A DNA stretch of 64,000 nucleotides from CALEMW01 sp964343835. GTDB taxonomy: Bacteria; Krumholzibacteriota; Krumholzibacteriia; LZORAL124-64-63. A program made the position numbers and the translations under genes. A model generated the notes under the pieces. It searched no databases, was not told the origin of the DNA, and saw only the letters and a program-made list of their open reading frames with translations. The DNA lies in the NCBI GenBank assembly GCA_964343835.1, contig CAYFKR010000002.1:186001-250000 (forward strand). Reading direction: 5' to 3'. Position 1 is the stretch's first letter; every line of letters begins with the position of its first letter. Positions 7,570 to 15,626 of this stretch are shown here, piece by piece.

Positions 7570-8193
7570 ATGGTGGACCTGAGAGCCTTCTGCTTCATCG
7601 ATAGCCTGCAGCCCCAGTTCGCCTCGTTCCAGGCGACGGTGGCCCAGGGCTTCCTGCCCAAGGTGGGGCAGGCCAGCCTCTTCGTGGAGATCGCGCCGGG
7701 CATCGAGATCAACCGGGTCACGGACATCGCCCTGAAGTCCACCAACGTGACGCCGGGCATGCAGATCGTCGAGCGCCACTTCGGCATGCTCGAGATCCAC
7801 TCGGACAGCCAGGCCGACGTGCGCCAGGCCGGGCAGGCCATCCTCGACGCCCTCGGGCTGAAGGAGGAACAGCGCCTCAAGCCGCGCATCGTGAGCGACC
7901 AGGTGGTGCGCCACCTGGACGACCACCAGTGCATGCTCATCAACCGCATGCGCCACGGCAACCTGATCCTGTCGGGCCAGACCCTCTTCGTGCTCGAGTG
8001 CGAGCCCGCCGCCTACGCGGCGCTGGCGGCCAACGAGGCGGAGAAGGCGGCCGACATCAACATCCTCGAGGTGCGCGCGTTCGGCAGCTTCGGCCGCGTG
8101 TACATCGGGGGCGAACAGAAGGACGTGGACGTGGCCCGTCCCGCGGCCGTCAACGCGTTGAAGGCGTTGAAGGGTCGCAAGGCCGGGTCCTGA
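7570..8193 (+). CDS. Microcompartment shell protein BMC-T, double-stacking (dimerising pore) type
   Basis: 207 residues made of two tandem BMC domains (about 5-95 and 105-200), forming a pseudohexameric trimer in the shell facet. The pattern LQPQFASFQATVAQGFLP...GQASLFVEIAPGIEINRVTD, and the NEAEKAADINILEVRAFGSFGR stretch in the second half, match my recollection of the stacking BMC-T proteins of Haliangium ochraceum. Those proteins form two-layered, gated, wide-pore trimers for larger metabolites. GAGACCGAG precedes the ATG. It lies nine bases after the fusion enzyme and 28 bases before BMC-H, within one transcript. The family is secure; the stacking subtype is from similarity only. Confidence 0.9.
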   Translation: MVDLRAFCFIDSLQPQFASFQATVAQGFLPKVGQASLFVEIAPGIEINRVTDIALKSTNVTPGMQIVERHFGMLEIHSDSQADVRQAGQAILDALGLKEEQRLKPRIVSDQVVRHLDDHQCMLINRMRHGNLILSGQTLFVLECEPAAYAALAANEAEKAADINILEVRAFGSFGRVYIGGEQKDVDVARPAAVNALKALKGRKAGS

Positions 8194-8221
8194 TTCGGCG
8201 AGAGCCGGGGAGGTAACGACG

Positions 8222-8512
8222 ATGGCTGACGCTCTGGGAATGATCGAGTGCCGCAGCTTCTCCGCGCTGGTGGAGGCGGCCGACGCGATGGTCAAGGCGG
8301 CCCGCGTCGAACTGGTGAACTACGAGAAGACGGGCGGGGGCTACTGCACCGCCGTGATCCGCGGCGACGTGGCCGCCGTCAAGGCCGCCACCGACGCCGG
8401 CCAGACCGCCGCCGCCCGCGTGGGCGAGGTCGTCTCGGTGCACGTGATCGCGCGCCCGCACACCAACGTCGATCTGGTGGTCCCCCTGGGTCGCCAGGAG
8501 GCCGAAGCCTAG
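8222..8512 (+). CDS. Microcompartment shell hexamer BMC-H
   Basis: 96 residues, the standard length for a single Pfam BMC domain. It opens MADALGMIECRSFSALVEAADAM, carries KTGGGYCTA (the Gly-rich loop lining the central hexamer pore) and RGDVAAVKAATDAG, and ends with the usual VHVIARPH strand. It forms the bulk of the shell facets. GGGGAGGTAACG precedes the ATG. It is the only BMC-H gene in the operon, so the shell would be built from one hexamer type, two trimers and three pentamers. The sequence is very close to the H. ochraceum BMC-H as I remember it. Confidence 0.95.
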   Translation: MADALGMIECRSFSALVEAADAMVKAARVELVNYEKTGGGYCTAVIRGDVAAVKAATDAGQTAAARVGEVVSVHVIARPHTNVDLVVPLGRQEAEA

Positions 8513-8521
8513 GAGGCGGCC

Positions 8522-8821
8522 ATGAATCTCGCGAAGGTGCTCGGCACCCTCGTGTCCACGCGCAAGGAGCCGCGGCTGGACGGCCTGAAGCTCCTCGTCC
8601 TCGGCCAGTGCGGTCCGGACGGGGAGCTCGCGGGCGGCTCGGTGATCGCGGCCGACGCGGTGGGCGCCGGGGTGGGCGAATACGTGCTCTACGCCTCGGG
8701 ATCGTCGGCGCGGCAGACCGTGGCCACCGACGGCAAGCCCGTGGACGCGGTGGTCATGGCCATCGTGGACAGCTGGGAGATCGACGGCGACGAGCGGTAC
8801 CGCAAGGGCCGCGACGACTGA
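8522..8821 (+). CDS. Microcompartment vertex pentamer BMC-P (EutN/CcmL), paralogue 1
   Basis: 99 residues. An OB-like EutN/CcmL fold begins MNLAKVLGTLVSTRKEPRLDGLKLLVL, with a central VGAGVGEYVLYASGSSARQT loop and the closing VDAVVMAIVDSW strand. Pentamers cap the twelve vertices of the shell. AGGAGGCGGCC lies directly before the ATG, and the gene starts nine bases after BMC-H. It differs from the two later BMC-P genes by an acidic/basic tail (GDERYRKGRDD). Having three BMC-P paralogues matches the Haliangium-type shell. Confidence 0.93.
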   Translation: MNLAKVLGTLVSTRKEPRLDGLKLLVLGQCGPDGELAGGSVIAADAVGAGVGEYVLYASGSSARQTVATDGKPVDAVVMAIVDSWEIDGDERYRKGRDD

Positions 8822-8841
8822 TCCGACCGGGGAGGTGACCC

Positions 8842-10281
8842 GTGGGCCGACTCACAGACCAGCAGGTGGACGCCATCGCCCGCAGCCTCGCGGCGCGCAT
8901 GGGCGGCGCACCGACGGACGCCGCATCGCCGGCTCCGGCCGCCGCCGTGGCGACCGGCGAGGGCATCCACCCCTGCGTGGACACGGCCGTGGCCGCCGCC
9001 GGGCGGGCCTTCCGCCGCCTCGGCGACTGCTCCCTCTCCCTGCGCGATGCCATGATCGCCTCGATCCGCGCCACCATGCGCGCCGAGGGCGAACGCCTGG
9101 CCCGCATGGCCCACGACGAGACCGGCCTGGGCCGCTTCGAGGACAAGGTCGTCAAGAACGCCCTGGTCACGGAGAAGACCCCCGGCACCGAGGACCTGCG
9201 CCCCGTCACCTCCACCGGCGACCGGGGCCTGACCCTCATGGAATGGGCCCCGTACGGGGTAATCGGCGCCATCACGCCCACCACCAACCCCACCTCGACG
9301 ATCATCTGCAACACCATCGGCATGGTGGCGGCGGGCAACACGGTGGTCTTCAACGTCCACCCGAGCGCCGTGGCCTGTTCCATGGAGACGGTGCGGCTGA
9401 TCAACCGCGCGGTGGTCGCGGCGGGCGGGCCCGAGGACGTGGTCACGGCGGTGGGCGCTCCCACGGTGCAGAGCGCCCAGGCCCTCATGAAGCATCCGGG
9501 TGTGCGCCTGCTGGCGGTGACCGGCGGCGCCGGCGTGGTGAAGGCCGCCATGACCAGCGGCAAGCGGGCCATCTGCGCCGGTCCGGGCAACCCGCCGGTG
9601 GTGGTGGACGCCACGGCCGACGTGCAGGCGGCGGGGCGCGACATCGTGCGCGGCGCGTCGTTCGACAACAACATCATCTGCGTGGACGAGAAGGAAGTCT
9701 TCGTGGTCGAAAGCGCGGCCGACGAGCTGCTGCGGGCCATGCGTGAGGCCGGGGCGTACCTGGCGACGGGCTCCGACGTCCGCAAGCTCGAGGCGACGAT
9801 CTTCGACGACACGCAAGGCCCCCGCAAGCCGGGCCACATGCAGAAGGACAGCATCGGCAAGAACGCCGGCGAGATCCTGCGGCGGGCCGGCATCCCCGTC
9901 GACGGCGACCCGCGGCTGGTCGTGTGCGACGTCCCCGAGGACCACCCCCTGGTCTGGACCGAGCAGATGATGCCCGTGCTGCCGGTGGTGCGCGTGCCCG
10001 ACGTGGACCGCGCCATCGACCTGGCCCGCGAGGCCGAGCACGGCTTCGGCCACTCGGCCGCCATGCACTCCCGCGACATCGACGCCCTGAGCCGCATGGC
10101 CCGGGTCATGAACACCAGCATCTTCGTCAAGAACGGTCCCATCTTCAGCGGGCTGGGCGAGGGCGGCGAGGGGCACACCAGCTTCACCATCGCCAGCCCG
10201 ACGGGCGAGGGCCTGACCGGCCCCCTGAGCTTCAGCCGCCAGCGCCGCTGCGTGATGGTGGACCACTTCAGGATCGTATGA
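8842..10281 (+). CDS. CoA-acylating aldehyde dehydrogenase of the microcompartment (PduP/EutE type)
   Basis: 479 residues, GTG start with GGAGGTGA upstream. Residues 4-21 (LTDQQVDAIARSLAARMG) form an amphipathic encapsulation peptide followed by an Ala/Pro linker to about residue 40. The rest is a PduP/EutE-class dehydrogenase: GAITPTTNPTST and the Gly-rich VTGGAGVV cofactor region, AICAGPGNPPVVVD, and catalytic Cys280 in FDNNIICVDEKE. It would oxidise the aldehyde released by DeoC to acyl-CoA (acetaldehyde to acetyl-CoA) with NAD and CoA recycled inside the shell. No phosphotransacylase or alcohol dehydrogenase is encoded in the operon, so cofactor recycling must rely on genes elsewhere or on shell exchange. 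Its stop overlaps the next start (ATGATGA). Confidence 0.93.
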   Translation: MGRLTDQQVDAIARSLAARMGGAPTDAASPAPAAAVATGEGIHPCVDTAVAAAGRAFRRLGDCSLSLRDAMIASIRATMRAEGERLARMAHDETGLGRFEDKVVKNALVTEKTPGTEDLRPVTSTGDRGLTLMEWAPYGVIGAITPTTNPTSTIICNTIGMVAAGNTVVFNVHPSAVACSMETVRLINRAVVAAGGPEDVVTAVGAPTVQSAQALMKHPGVRLLAVTGGAGVVKAAMTSGKRAICAGPGNPPVVVDATADVQAAGRDIVRGASFDNNIICVDEKEVFVVESAADELLRAMREAGAYLATGSDVRKLEATIFDDTQGPRKPGHMQKDSIGKNAGEILRRAGIPVDGDPRLVVCDVPEDHPLVWTEQMMPVLPVVRVPDVDRAIDLAREAEHGFGHSAAMHSRDIDALSRMARVMNTSIFVKNGPIFSGLGEGGEGHTSFTIASPTGEGLTGPLSFSRQRRCVMVDHFRIV

Positions 10282-10892
10282 TGAGCCTACGCGAACGGGC
10301 CCTGGCCCTCATCGAGTTCGAGAGCGCCGCCTTCGGCATGCTGGCCGTGGACGGCCTCGTCAAGCGCTCCCCCATCGCCCTGCTGCGCTGCGGCACGGTG
10401 CACCCGGGGCGCTACCTGGTGCTCATCGGCGGTTCGGTGGCCAGTGTGGACGAGGCCTACGAGGCGGCCCTGGCCGTGGGCGAGGTGCGCGACTCCGTGA
10501 TGCTGCCGGACCCCCACGAGGATCTGGCCGATGCGGTGGAGGCACGGCCCGCCGTGCCCGAAGCCGAGGCCATGGCCGTGGTCGAGACGACCACCTCCCC
10601 CGCCCTGCTGCGCTCGGTGGACGCCGCCCTGAAGGTGGCGCCGGTCCGCCTGAACGAGCTGCGCCTGGGCGACGACCTGGGCGGCCGCGGACTCGCCGTC
10701 TTCACGGGCGGATTGACGGACCTGCAGGCCGCGGTGGAGGCCGCCGGCGCCCGGGTCGGCGGCGGCTGCATGGCGGCCCACACGCTGATGCCGAGGGCCG
10801 AGGGGGTCCTGCAGGAGATCGTGGGCGAGGGCACGACGTTCTCGGGCTGTGCGAACCGCGAGCCCGCGGGCGCCGAGACGGTGGAGGGCTGA
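10278..10892 (+). CDS. Microcompartment shell protein BMC-T, single-layer type
   Basis: 204 residues from the ATG overlapping the dehydrogenase stop (10278); the next codon (10281) is an equally possible start. It has two tandem BMC domains: the first about residues 15-95 (GMLAVDGLVKRSPIALLR...VLIGGSVASVDEAY), the second about 105-195 (AMAVVETTTSPALLRSVDAALKVAPV...TGGLTDLQAAVEAAG). An acidic Asp/Glu linker joins them. It resembles the non-stacking BMC-T of H. ochraceum rather than the stacking form at 7570. It is expected in the facet as a pseudohexamer. The translational coupling suggests stoichiometric production with the dehydrogenase. Confidence 0.9.
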   Translation: MMSLRERALALIEFESAAFGMLAVDGLVKRSPIALLRCGTVHPGRYLVLIGGSVASVDEAYEAALAVGEVRDSVMLPDPHEDLADAVEARPAVPEAEAMAVVETTTSPALLRSVDAALKVAPVRLNELRLGDDLGGRGLAVFTGGLTDLQAAVEAAGARVGGGCMAAHTLMPRAEGVLQEIVGEGTTFSGCANREPAGAETVEG

Positions 10893-10893
10893 G

Positions 10894-11178
10894 ATGAAGC
10901 TCGGCAAGGTGATCGGGACCCTGGTGCCCGCGGTGGTGACGCCCGGCATGGAGGGCGTGCCCCTGCTCTGGGTCCGCCCCCTGACCGAGGACGGCCGCGA
11001 CGGCGGCGCCCCGTTCGTGTGCGCCGACGGCACCCGCATGGCCGGCCCCGGCGAGACCGTCACCTGGGTGGCCAGCCGCGAGGCCGCCCTGACCCTGGAG
11101 CCGTCCTACGTGCCCGTGGACCACGCCGTGGTCGGTCTCGTGGACGACGTCCGCCTCGACGCGGAGGACGAACGATGA
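10894..11178 (+). CDS. Microcompartment vertex pentamer BMC-P, paralogue 2
   Basis: 94 residues, EutN/CcmL family (MKLGKVIGTLVPAVVTPGMEGVPLLWVRPL, then VDHAVVGLVDDVRLDAEDE). ATG chosen one base after the BMC-T stop, with GGAGGG seven bases upstream; a longer reading frame overlapping BMC-T lacks support. The WVASREAALTLEPSYVPVD segment closely matches remembered Haliangium BMC-P sequence. Its stop overlaps the start of the third pentamer gene (ATGA), so the two are translationally coupled. Confidence 0.92.
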   Translation: MKLGKVIGTLVPAVVTPGMEGVPLLWVRPLTEDGRDGGAPFVCADGTRMAGPGETVTWVASREAALTLEPSYVPVDHAVVGLVDDVRLDAEDER

Positions 11179-11441
11179 TCCTGGGCCGCGTGAAGGGCTC
11201 CGTCGTGACCACCGTGGCCCACCCGTCCATGGCCGGCCGCCGCCTGCTGCTGCTGGACCGCCTCGAGCCCGACGGCTCCCCCTCCGGCTCCTACATGATC
11301 GCCCTGGATACGGCCGGCGCCGGCGCCGGCGAGACCGTGCTCGTGCTGGACGAGGGGAACGGCGCCCGCCAGATCCTCGGCGAGGACGGGCTGCCCGTGC
11401 GGTCGGTGATCGTGGGGATCGTGGACGACGTCCTGGTCTAG
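11175..11441 (+). CDS. Microcompartment vertex pentamer BMC-P, paralogue 3
   Basis: 88 residues, the shortest of the three EutN/CcmL proteins (MILGRVKGSVVTTVAHPSMAGRRLLLLDRL..., AGETVLVLDEGNGARQIL, VRSVIVGIVDDVLV). Its ATGA overlaps the stop of paralogue 2. It is the last gene of the operon and its TAG overlaps the stop of the convergent histidine kinase (CTAG at 11438-11441), leaving no room for a terminator. Three different pentamers could form distinct or mixed vertices, as reported for the Haliangium shell. Confidence 0.92.
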   Translation: MILGRVKGSVVTTVAHPSMAGRRLLLLDRLEPDGSPSGSYMIALDTAGAGAGETVLVLDEGNGARQILGEDGLPVRSVIVGIVDDVLV

Positions 11442-14218
11442 ACGGTCGCCGGTTCCTCGTCGGGAGCGGTCGCAGGGATCTCCGTGTCGAGCGGAGCGAT
11501 CCTCGGCAGATCCACCATGAAGACCGTCCCCTGCCCCACCGCGCTCTGGCATTCGATGCTGCCCTTGAGCACCTGCGTCACCAGGTTGTAGACGATGTTC
11601 ATGCCCAGGCCGCTGCCGCCGCGTCCGCGCTTGGTGGTGAAGAAGGGGTCGTAGAGCTTGCGGACCTGTTCGGCGCTCATGCCGCAGCCGTCGTCCTTGT
11701 ACAGGATGCGCACGTGGTCCCCGTCGCCGTCGATGCTGAGCCAGACGGACCCGCCCTCGCGGTTGTCGAAGCCGTGCTTCACCGAGTTCACGATGAGGTT
11801 CGTGATCACCTGGGCGAAGGCGCCCGGGTAGCTGTCCATGGTCAGACCCGGCGTGCAGGCCGTCTCCACGACGTGGCCGTAGGGGCCGTATTCCGGCTTG
11901 AGGCTGCGCACGATCTCGTCCACATACTCGGCCACGTCGAATTCGCGGCGCCGTTCGCTGGACTGGTCCACCGACACCTGCTTGAAGCCCTGCACCAGGT
12001 CGGCGGCGCGGCGCAGGTTGGTCAGGATCAGCGCGGAGGTTTCCCGCGACAGGTCCAGGAAGCTCTCGAAGTCGGTCTTCTTCATGCTCTGCTCTTCATA
12101 GAGCCCGACCGTCTCCTGCACCTTCTTCTCCAGATGCGACGCCGCCGTCACGCCGATGCCCAGGGGCGTGTTGATCTCGTGGGCCACGCCGGCCACCAGG
12201 TTGCCCAGGGCCGCCATCTTCTCCGACGTGACCAGCTGCGCCTGGGCCTCCTCCAGGGCGGCGGTGCGGTCCTTCACCCGCTGCTCGAGCTCGGCGTTCA
12301 TGATCTGGATGCGGCGCTCGGCCTCCTTGCGGTCGGTGATGTCGCGCACGAAGCAGCAGTGGAACTCCTCGCCCTCGAAGTCCAGGAAGATGGACGAGAC
12401 CTCCACCGGGAAGCGGCGGCCGGTCTTGGTCACGTGCTCGCCCTCGAGGAGCACGGAGCCCTGTCGCTTGACCATGTCCCAGGCGTCGGGCCAGTCGCTT
12501 TCTTTCAGGTCCGTGGACACGTCGAAGAGCGTCATGGCCAGCATCTCGTCGCGGGAATAGCCTAGCTGGCGGCAGGCGGTCTCGTTGACGTTCACCAGGC
12601 GGCCGGTGCGGTCCACCCAGAACATGGTGTCGGTGGCGTTCTCCACCGAGAACTTGGTGCGGCGCAGCTCGCGGCGGCTCTCCACCAGGTCGGTGATCTC
12701 GATCATGATGCCCTCGACGAACTCCAGGTCGCCGTCGTCGCCGCGCACGGCCACGCCGCGCTCCATGATCCACTTCACGCTGCCGTCCAGGGCCACGATG
12801 CGGTACTCGGTCTGGAAGGGGCGGTTCTCGTGGGCCGCCTCCCAGACGATCGTGCGCATGTCCTCGAAGTCGTCGGGGTGGACGATGTCGCCGGCCTTGA
12901 TCCGTCTCTCGATGAACGCCTCGGGAGGATGGCCCGTGAGCTCGAGGCAGTACTCGCTCACGTACTCCACCACGAGGTCGTCGCCGATGCGGCTGCGGTA
13001 GACCATGCCGGGCAGGCTCGAGATCAGGCGGTCCAGCTGGTTGCGGCTTTCCTCCAGGGCGAGCTGGGATTCGTGCCGCTCGGTGACGTCGCGGTAGTTG
13101 AGTACCGTTCCGTGGACGCTCAGGTCGTGCTCCAGGCACGTGTACACGCCTTCCACATGGAGCCAGCGGCCGTCGGTGTGGCGCACCCTGATGGTCCCGA
13201 TGGAAATGGTGTCGCCGGGGCGCTTGCGGGCCTTCCGGAGGCCCTCAGCGACGCGCTCCCGGTCCTCGTGGTGGGTGTAGCCGCCGGGGGGCTGGCCGAT
13301 CAGGTCCTCCTCGCGCACGCCGGCGACCCTGGCCGCGGCCGGGCTGACGTAGGAGAACCGTCCCCCGGGGTCCAGGATGAACACGATGTCGGCGGTGTTC
13401 TCGGTCAGGGCCTTGAAGCGGGCCTCGCTGCGGCGCAGGTCCTCCTCGGTGCGGCCCAGCAATCCGACGTCCGCTGTGGAAACCGTGGCCGCGTAGGCCA
13501 TCAGCACGGTGAAGGCGCTGACGCGCAGCAGGGTGAACAGCCAGGCGACGTCCTGCCCCATTCCCAGGTCCCCGAGCAGGCACGCGGTCGCGTGGAGCAG
13601 GGCGAACACGCCCAGCCAGAGCAGCGACGAGACGCGGGTCCGCACGAAACCGAGCATGGCGCGCAGGGCGAACAACCCGAACAGCACCGCCGCACCGCGC
13701 AGGGTCCAGAGGGTGACCGTCCCCGCCGACGGGTGCTCCACGAGGGCTTCCACGGTCGGTGCCTGGGTCGAGATCAGCCATCCGGACGCCGTCGTCGTCA
13801 CCACGACCAGCAGGGGGACCGCCCGTCCGAGCCAGCCGCACCGACGCCCGGGACGCAGCACGGCGATGCCCGCGAACACGGCGCCGACCACCAGAGCCAG
13901 CATCTGGAATACGGTGGACAGCCCTTCCACCAGGTCGATGGCGTGGTAGCCCAGCAACACCCCCTGACCCAGCAGGCCGCCGGCGAACCAGAAGTGGAGG
14001 CCGCGCCTCCCGCCCGCATGCCGCAGCAGCATGAACCCGCCCAGGGCGACGGCCAGGAACATGCAGTAGATCTCGGAGAGGGTGTGGATGAGCTCCATGC
14101 CGAAGATGCGACGGAACGCGGAGGGGTCCGTGAGCATCACCGTGCCCACGGGCAGCAGGACCACGGCGACGGGCGCCAGGGTCTGAACCAGATTGTCGCG
14201 GACGCTGCGGGGCGACAC
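11438..14218 (-). CDS. Membrane-bound multi-PAS sensor histidine kinase (orphan)
   Basis: 926 residues. An N-terminal block of about seven hydrophobic helices (residues about 10-250) forms a membrane sensor of MASE type. Three PAS/PAC units follow (about 270-385, 400-515, 520-640), the first with FILDPGGRFSYVSPAA, the third with WVDRTGRLVNVNETACRQLGY. A coiled coil leads to the phosphoacceptor His680 in GVAHEINTPLG, then the ATPase domain with NLIVNSVKHG, DDGCGMS and TTKRGRGGSGLGM. It would phosphorylate a response regulator, but none is adjacent. Its kinase core is a close paralogue of the kinase at 21131, so it may act on the HD-GYP regulator there. A FliA-type promoter lies upstream. Confidence 0.88.
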   Translation of the reverse strand: MSPRSVRDNLVQTLAPVAVVLLPVGTVMLTDPSAFRRIFGMELIHTLSEIYCMFLAVALGGFMLLRHAGGRRGLHFWFAGGLLGQGVLLGYHAIDLVEGLSTVFQMLALVVGAVFAGIAVLRPGRRCGWLGRAVPLLVVVTTTASGWLISTQAPTVEALVEHPSAGTVTLWTLRGAAVLFGLFALRAMLGFVRTRVSSLLWLGVFALLHATACLLGDLGMGQDVAWLFTLLRVSAFTVLMAYAATVSTADVGLLGRTEEDLRRSEARFKALTENTADIVFILDPGGRFSYVSPAAARVAGVREEDLIGQPPGGYTHHEDRERVAEGLRKARKRPGDTISIGTIRVRHTDGRWLHVEGVYTCLEHDLSVHGTVLNYRDVTERHESQLALEESRNQLDRLISSLPGMVYRSRIGDDLVVEYVSEYCLELTGHPPEAFIERRIKAGDIVHPDDFEDMRTIVWEAAHENRPFQTEYRIVALDGSVKWIMERGVAVRGDDGDLEFVEGIMIEITDLVESRRELRRTKFSVENATDTMFWVDRTGRLVNVNETACRQLGYSRDEMLAMTLFDVSTDLKESDWPDAWDMVKRQGSVLLEGEHVTKTGRRFPVEVSSIFLDFEGEEFHCCFVRDITDRKEAERRIQIMNAELEQRVKDRTAALEEAQAQLVTSEKMAALGNLVAGVAHEINTPLGIGVTAASHLEKKVQETVGLYEEQSMKKTDFESFLDLSRETSALILTNLRRAADLVQGFKQVSVDQSSERRREFDVAEYVDEIVRSLKPEYGPYGHVVETACTPGLTMDSYPGAFAQVITNLIVNSVKHGFDNREGGSVWLSIDGDGDHVRILYKDDGCGMSAEQVRKLYDPFFTTKRGRGGSGLGMNIVYNLVTQVLKGSIECQSAVGQGTVFMVDLPRIAPLDTEIPATAPDEEPATV

Positions 14219-14254
14219 GGTGTCCTCCGGGTGCGGTGATCCGACGCTGGGCGA

Positions 14255-14278
14255 ATACCCTGACGTCCATCAGGGTAT
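14255..14278. promoter_or_regulatory. Inverted repeat at the kinase promoter
   Basis: ATACCCTG-N8-CAGGGTAT, perfect 8-bp arms. It overlaps the -10 element of the predicted FliA-type promoter on the minus strand and covers the likely transcription start, so it is positioned as an operator for the kinase gene. Confidence 0.5.
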
Positions 14279-14301
14279 CGGCCTGCGCAGCGCGTCTTTG
14301 A
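14275..14301 (-). promoter_or_regulatory. FliA (sigma-28)-type promoter of the orphan kinase
   Basis: On the minus strand, TCAA (14301-14298), 15-bp spacer, GCCGATAC (14282-14275), against the enterobacterial sigma-28 consensus TAAA-N15-GCCGATAA. The start codon is 57 bases downstream. Confidence 0.6.
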
Positions 14302-14320
14302 GGACAGATTTCTGTGTTAC

Positions 14321-14337
14321 CCCATGAAAAACATGGG
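14321..14337 (-). terminator. Small hairpin after the YceI gene
   Basis: CCCATG-AAAAA-CATGGG lies directly after the YceI stop in the minus orientation. It has only six base pairs and no following T-run, so it is a weak terminator candidate at best. Confidence 0.3.
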
Positions 14338-14339
14338 TA

Positions 14340-14924
14340 TTACGGCGCAGCGAGGAGGAGCTCGACGGTCACGTCCACGTGCTCGCCGAGCTTGAGCAGC
14401 AGCTTTTCCGGCCGGGGAATGCCATGGTCGGCCAGGACGACGGGAAACGACGCCGTCACAAGGAGTTGGCCGTGCTCATCCATCACCAGCCGCACGGGGA
14501 TCTCCCGGCCCGCGGCCACGCCGTGCAGATCGAGCACCCCGGCCAGGACGGCCGTGACCGTATCGCCCGGCGCCAGGGCCGCAGCCGAGGGCGCCAGTAG
14601 CCGCTCCACTGTGAGGGTCGCGGCGGGGTGCCGGTCGGTGTGCAGGTGATCCTCGCGCATGTGGCGATCGCGGGTGGAGAGGCCCGTGCGCAGGGACGCC
14701 AGATCCACCTCGGCGCGGATGCGGCAGGGAGCCGAGAGGTCGTCGGGGTCGAAGACGGCCTCGGCCGAGACCGTCGTGGTGCGCCCCATGATGACCTCGA
14801 GGGGCGCATCCGATTCGAACACGACGCTCCGGGGGGCGTCCGCGGACGTGACCAGGGTGAGCGGGGCCGCGGTCGCTCCGGACAGGGCGACCAGCATGGC
14901 GGCGATCATGGTGCAGGTCTTCAT
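14340..14924 (-). CDS. YceI-family secreted protein
   Basis: 194 residues from the second in-frame ATG, which begins a clean signal peptide (MKTCTMIAAMLVALSGATAAP). The mature part has the YceI lipocalin-like pattern: an early VVFESDAPLEVI strand, DLASLRTGLSTRDRHMREDHLHTDRHPAATLTV, then DLHGV and a C-terminal amphipathic strand. YceI proteins are periplasmic eight-stranded barrels that bind polyisoprenoids or other amphiphiles. The gene stands alone between the kinase and a TM2-protein operon, all on the same strand. A function in envelope lipid or quinone handling is inferred from family only. Confidence 0.82.
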   Translation of the reverse strand: MKTCTMIAAMLVALSGATAAPLTLVTSADAPRSVVFESDAPLEVIMGRTTTVSAEAVFDPDDLSAPCRIRAEVDLASLRTGLSTRDRHMREDHLHTDRHPAATLTVERLLAPSAAALAPGDTVTAVLAGVLDLHGVAAGREIPVRLVMDEHGQLLVTASFPVVLADHGIPRPEKLLLKLGEHVDVTVELLLAAP

Positions 14925-14962
14925 GGTCCGATCGTAACGGCCGACGCCCCTGCCCGACAACG

Positions 14963-14989
14963 AAAAGGCGGGACCCGCCGGGCCCCGCC
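14963..14989 (-). terminator. Rho-independent terminator of the sigma/anti-sigma/TM2 operon
   Basis: On the minus strand a GGCGGGG...TCCCGCC stem (14989-14967) is followed by TTTT and CGTT, 20 bases after the TM2-protein stop. The outer stem is seven pairs including one G-T. Confidence 0.75.
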
Positions 14990-15009
14990 TCCTGCCGTCG
15001 TCAGGTGGC

Positions 15010-15600
15010 TCAGTCCTCCGACGCCTTCTCCTTCTGCGCCCGCTTCACGAGCCAGCCGCCCACGATGATCAGTCCCAGGGGCCACCAGTCCTCGAGCCAA
15101 GCCATGGAGATGTCGAAGACCGTGTTGGCCAGGGCGATCAGGCCCACGATGATCAGCATCGAGCCGCCGAACAGCGAACCGCCGGCCTCGGGCAGGTCCT
15201 CCGTGGACAGGTCCATGGCCTCGCCCCTGAGCAGCACCTGGTTGTACAGCGACGCCTTCCGTCCCGCATCCACCAGCTGGTAGAAGTAGAAGAACGCGAT
15301 GAAGACGCCCAGCAGGGGCTCCAAGCCGCCGCCCGCGCTGGACGACAGCATGGCGATGACCGACGCGAAGATGATCACGTAGGTGAAGGCGTGGCGGTAG
15401 TAGCCCACGTACACCTGGCCCAGGCCCGGCATGATGGTGGACAGCACCACCGCCAGCACCGTGGACTTCAGGGGCAGGTCCCGGCGGTCCCGGTACGCCT
15501 GCTGCGGGTGCGGGGGGGGCGGCGGCGGGGCGTAAGCCTGCTGCCTGTCGACGTCGGGGGTCGCGCGTCCCGGGTCGTTGTGGGGGTTGGTGTACTCCAT
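15010..15600 (-). CDS. TM2/LiaI-type membrane protein
   Basis: 196 residues from an ATG preceded by GGAGGCAGAC. A longer upstream frame runs into the anti-sigma gene. The cytoplasmic N-terminus is Pro/Gln-rich (about residues 1-40). It is followed by a TM2-like pair (STVLAVVLSTIMPGLGQVYVGYYRHAF), further helices around residues 70-105, and two C-terminal helices (SMLIIVGLIALANTVFD and WWPLGLIIVGGWLV) of the DUF5668/LiaI-LiaF-like type. It starts 26 bases after the anti-sigma stop, so it is probably the third gene of that stress operon and a likely envelope-stress effector or sensor. Exact role unknown. Confidence 0.75.
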   Translation of the reverse strand: MEYTNPHNDPGRATPDVDRQQAYAPPPPPPHPQQAYRDRRDLPLKSTVLAVVLSTIMPGLGQVYVGYYRHAFTYVIIFASVIAMLSSSAGGGLEPLLGVFIAFFYFYQLVDAGRKASLYNQVLLRGEAMDLSTEDLPEAGGSLFGGSMLIIVGLIALANTVFDISMAWLEDWWPLGLIIVGGWLVKRAQKEKASED

Positions 15601-15626
15601 GTCTGCCTCCTTGGGTCCGGTCCGCG

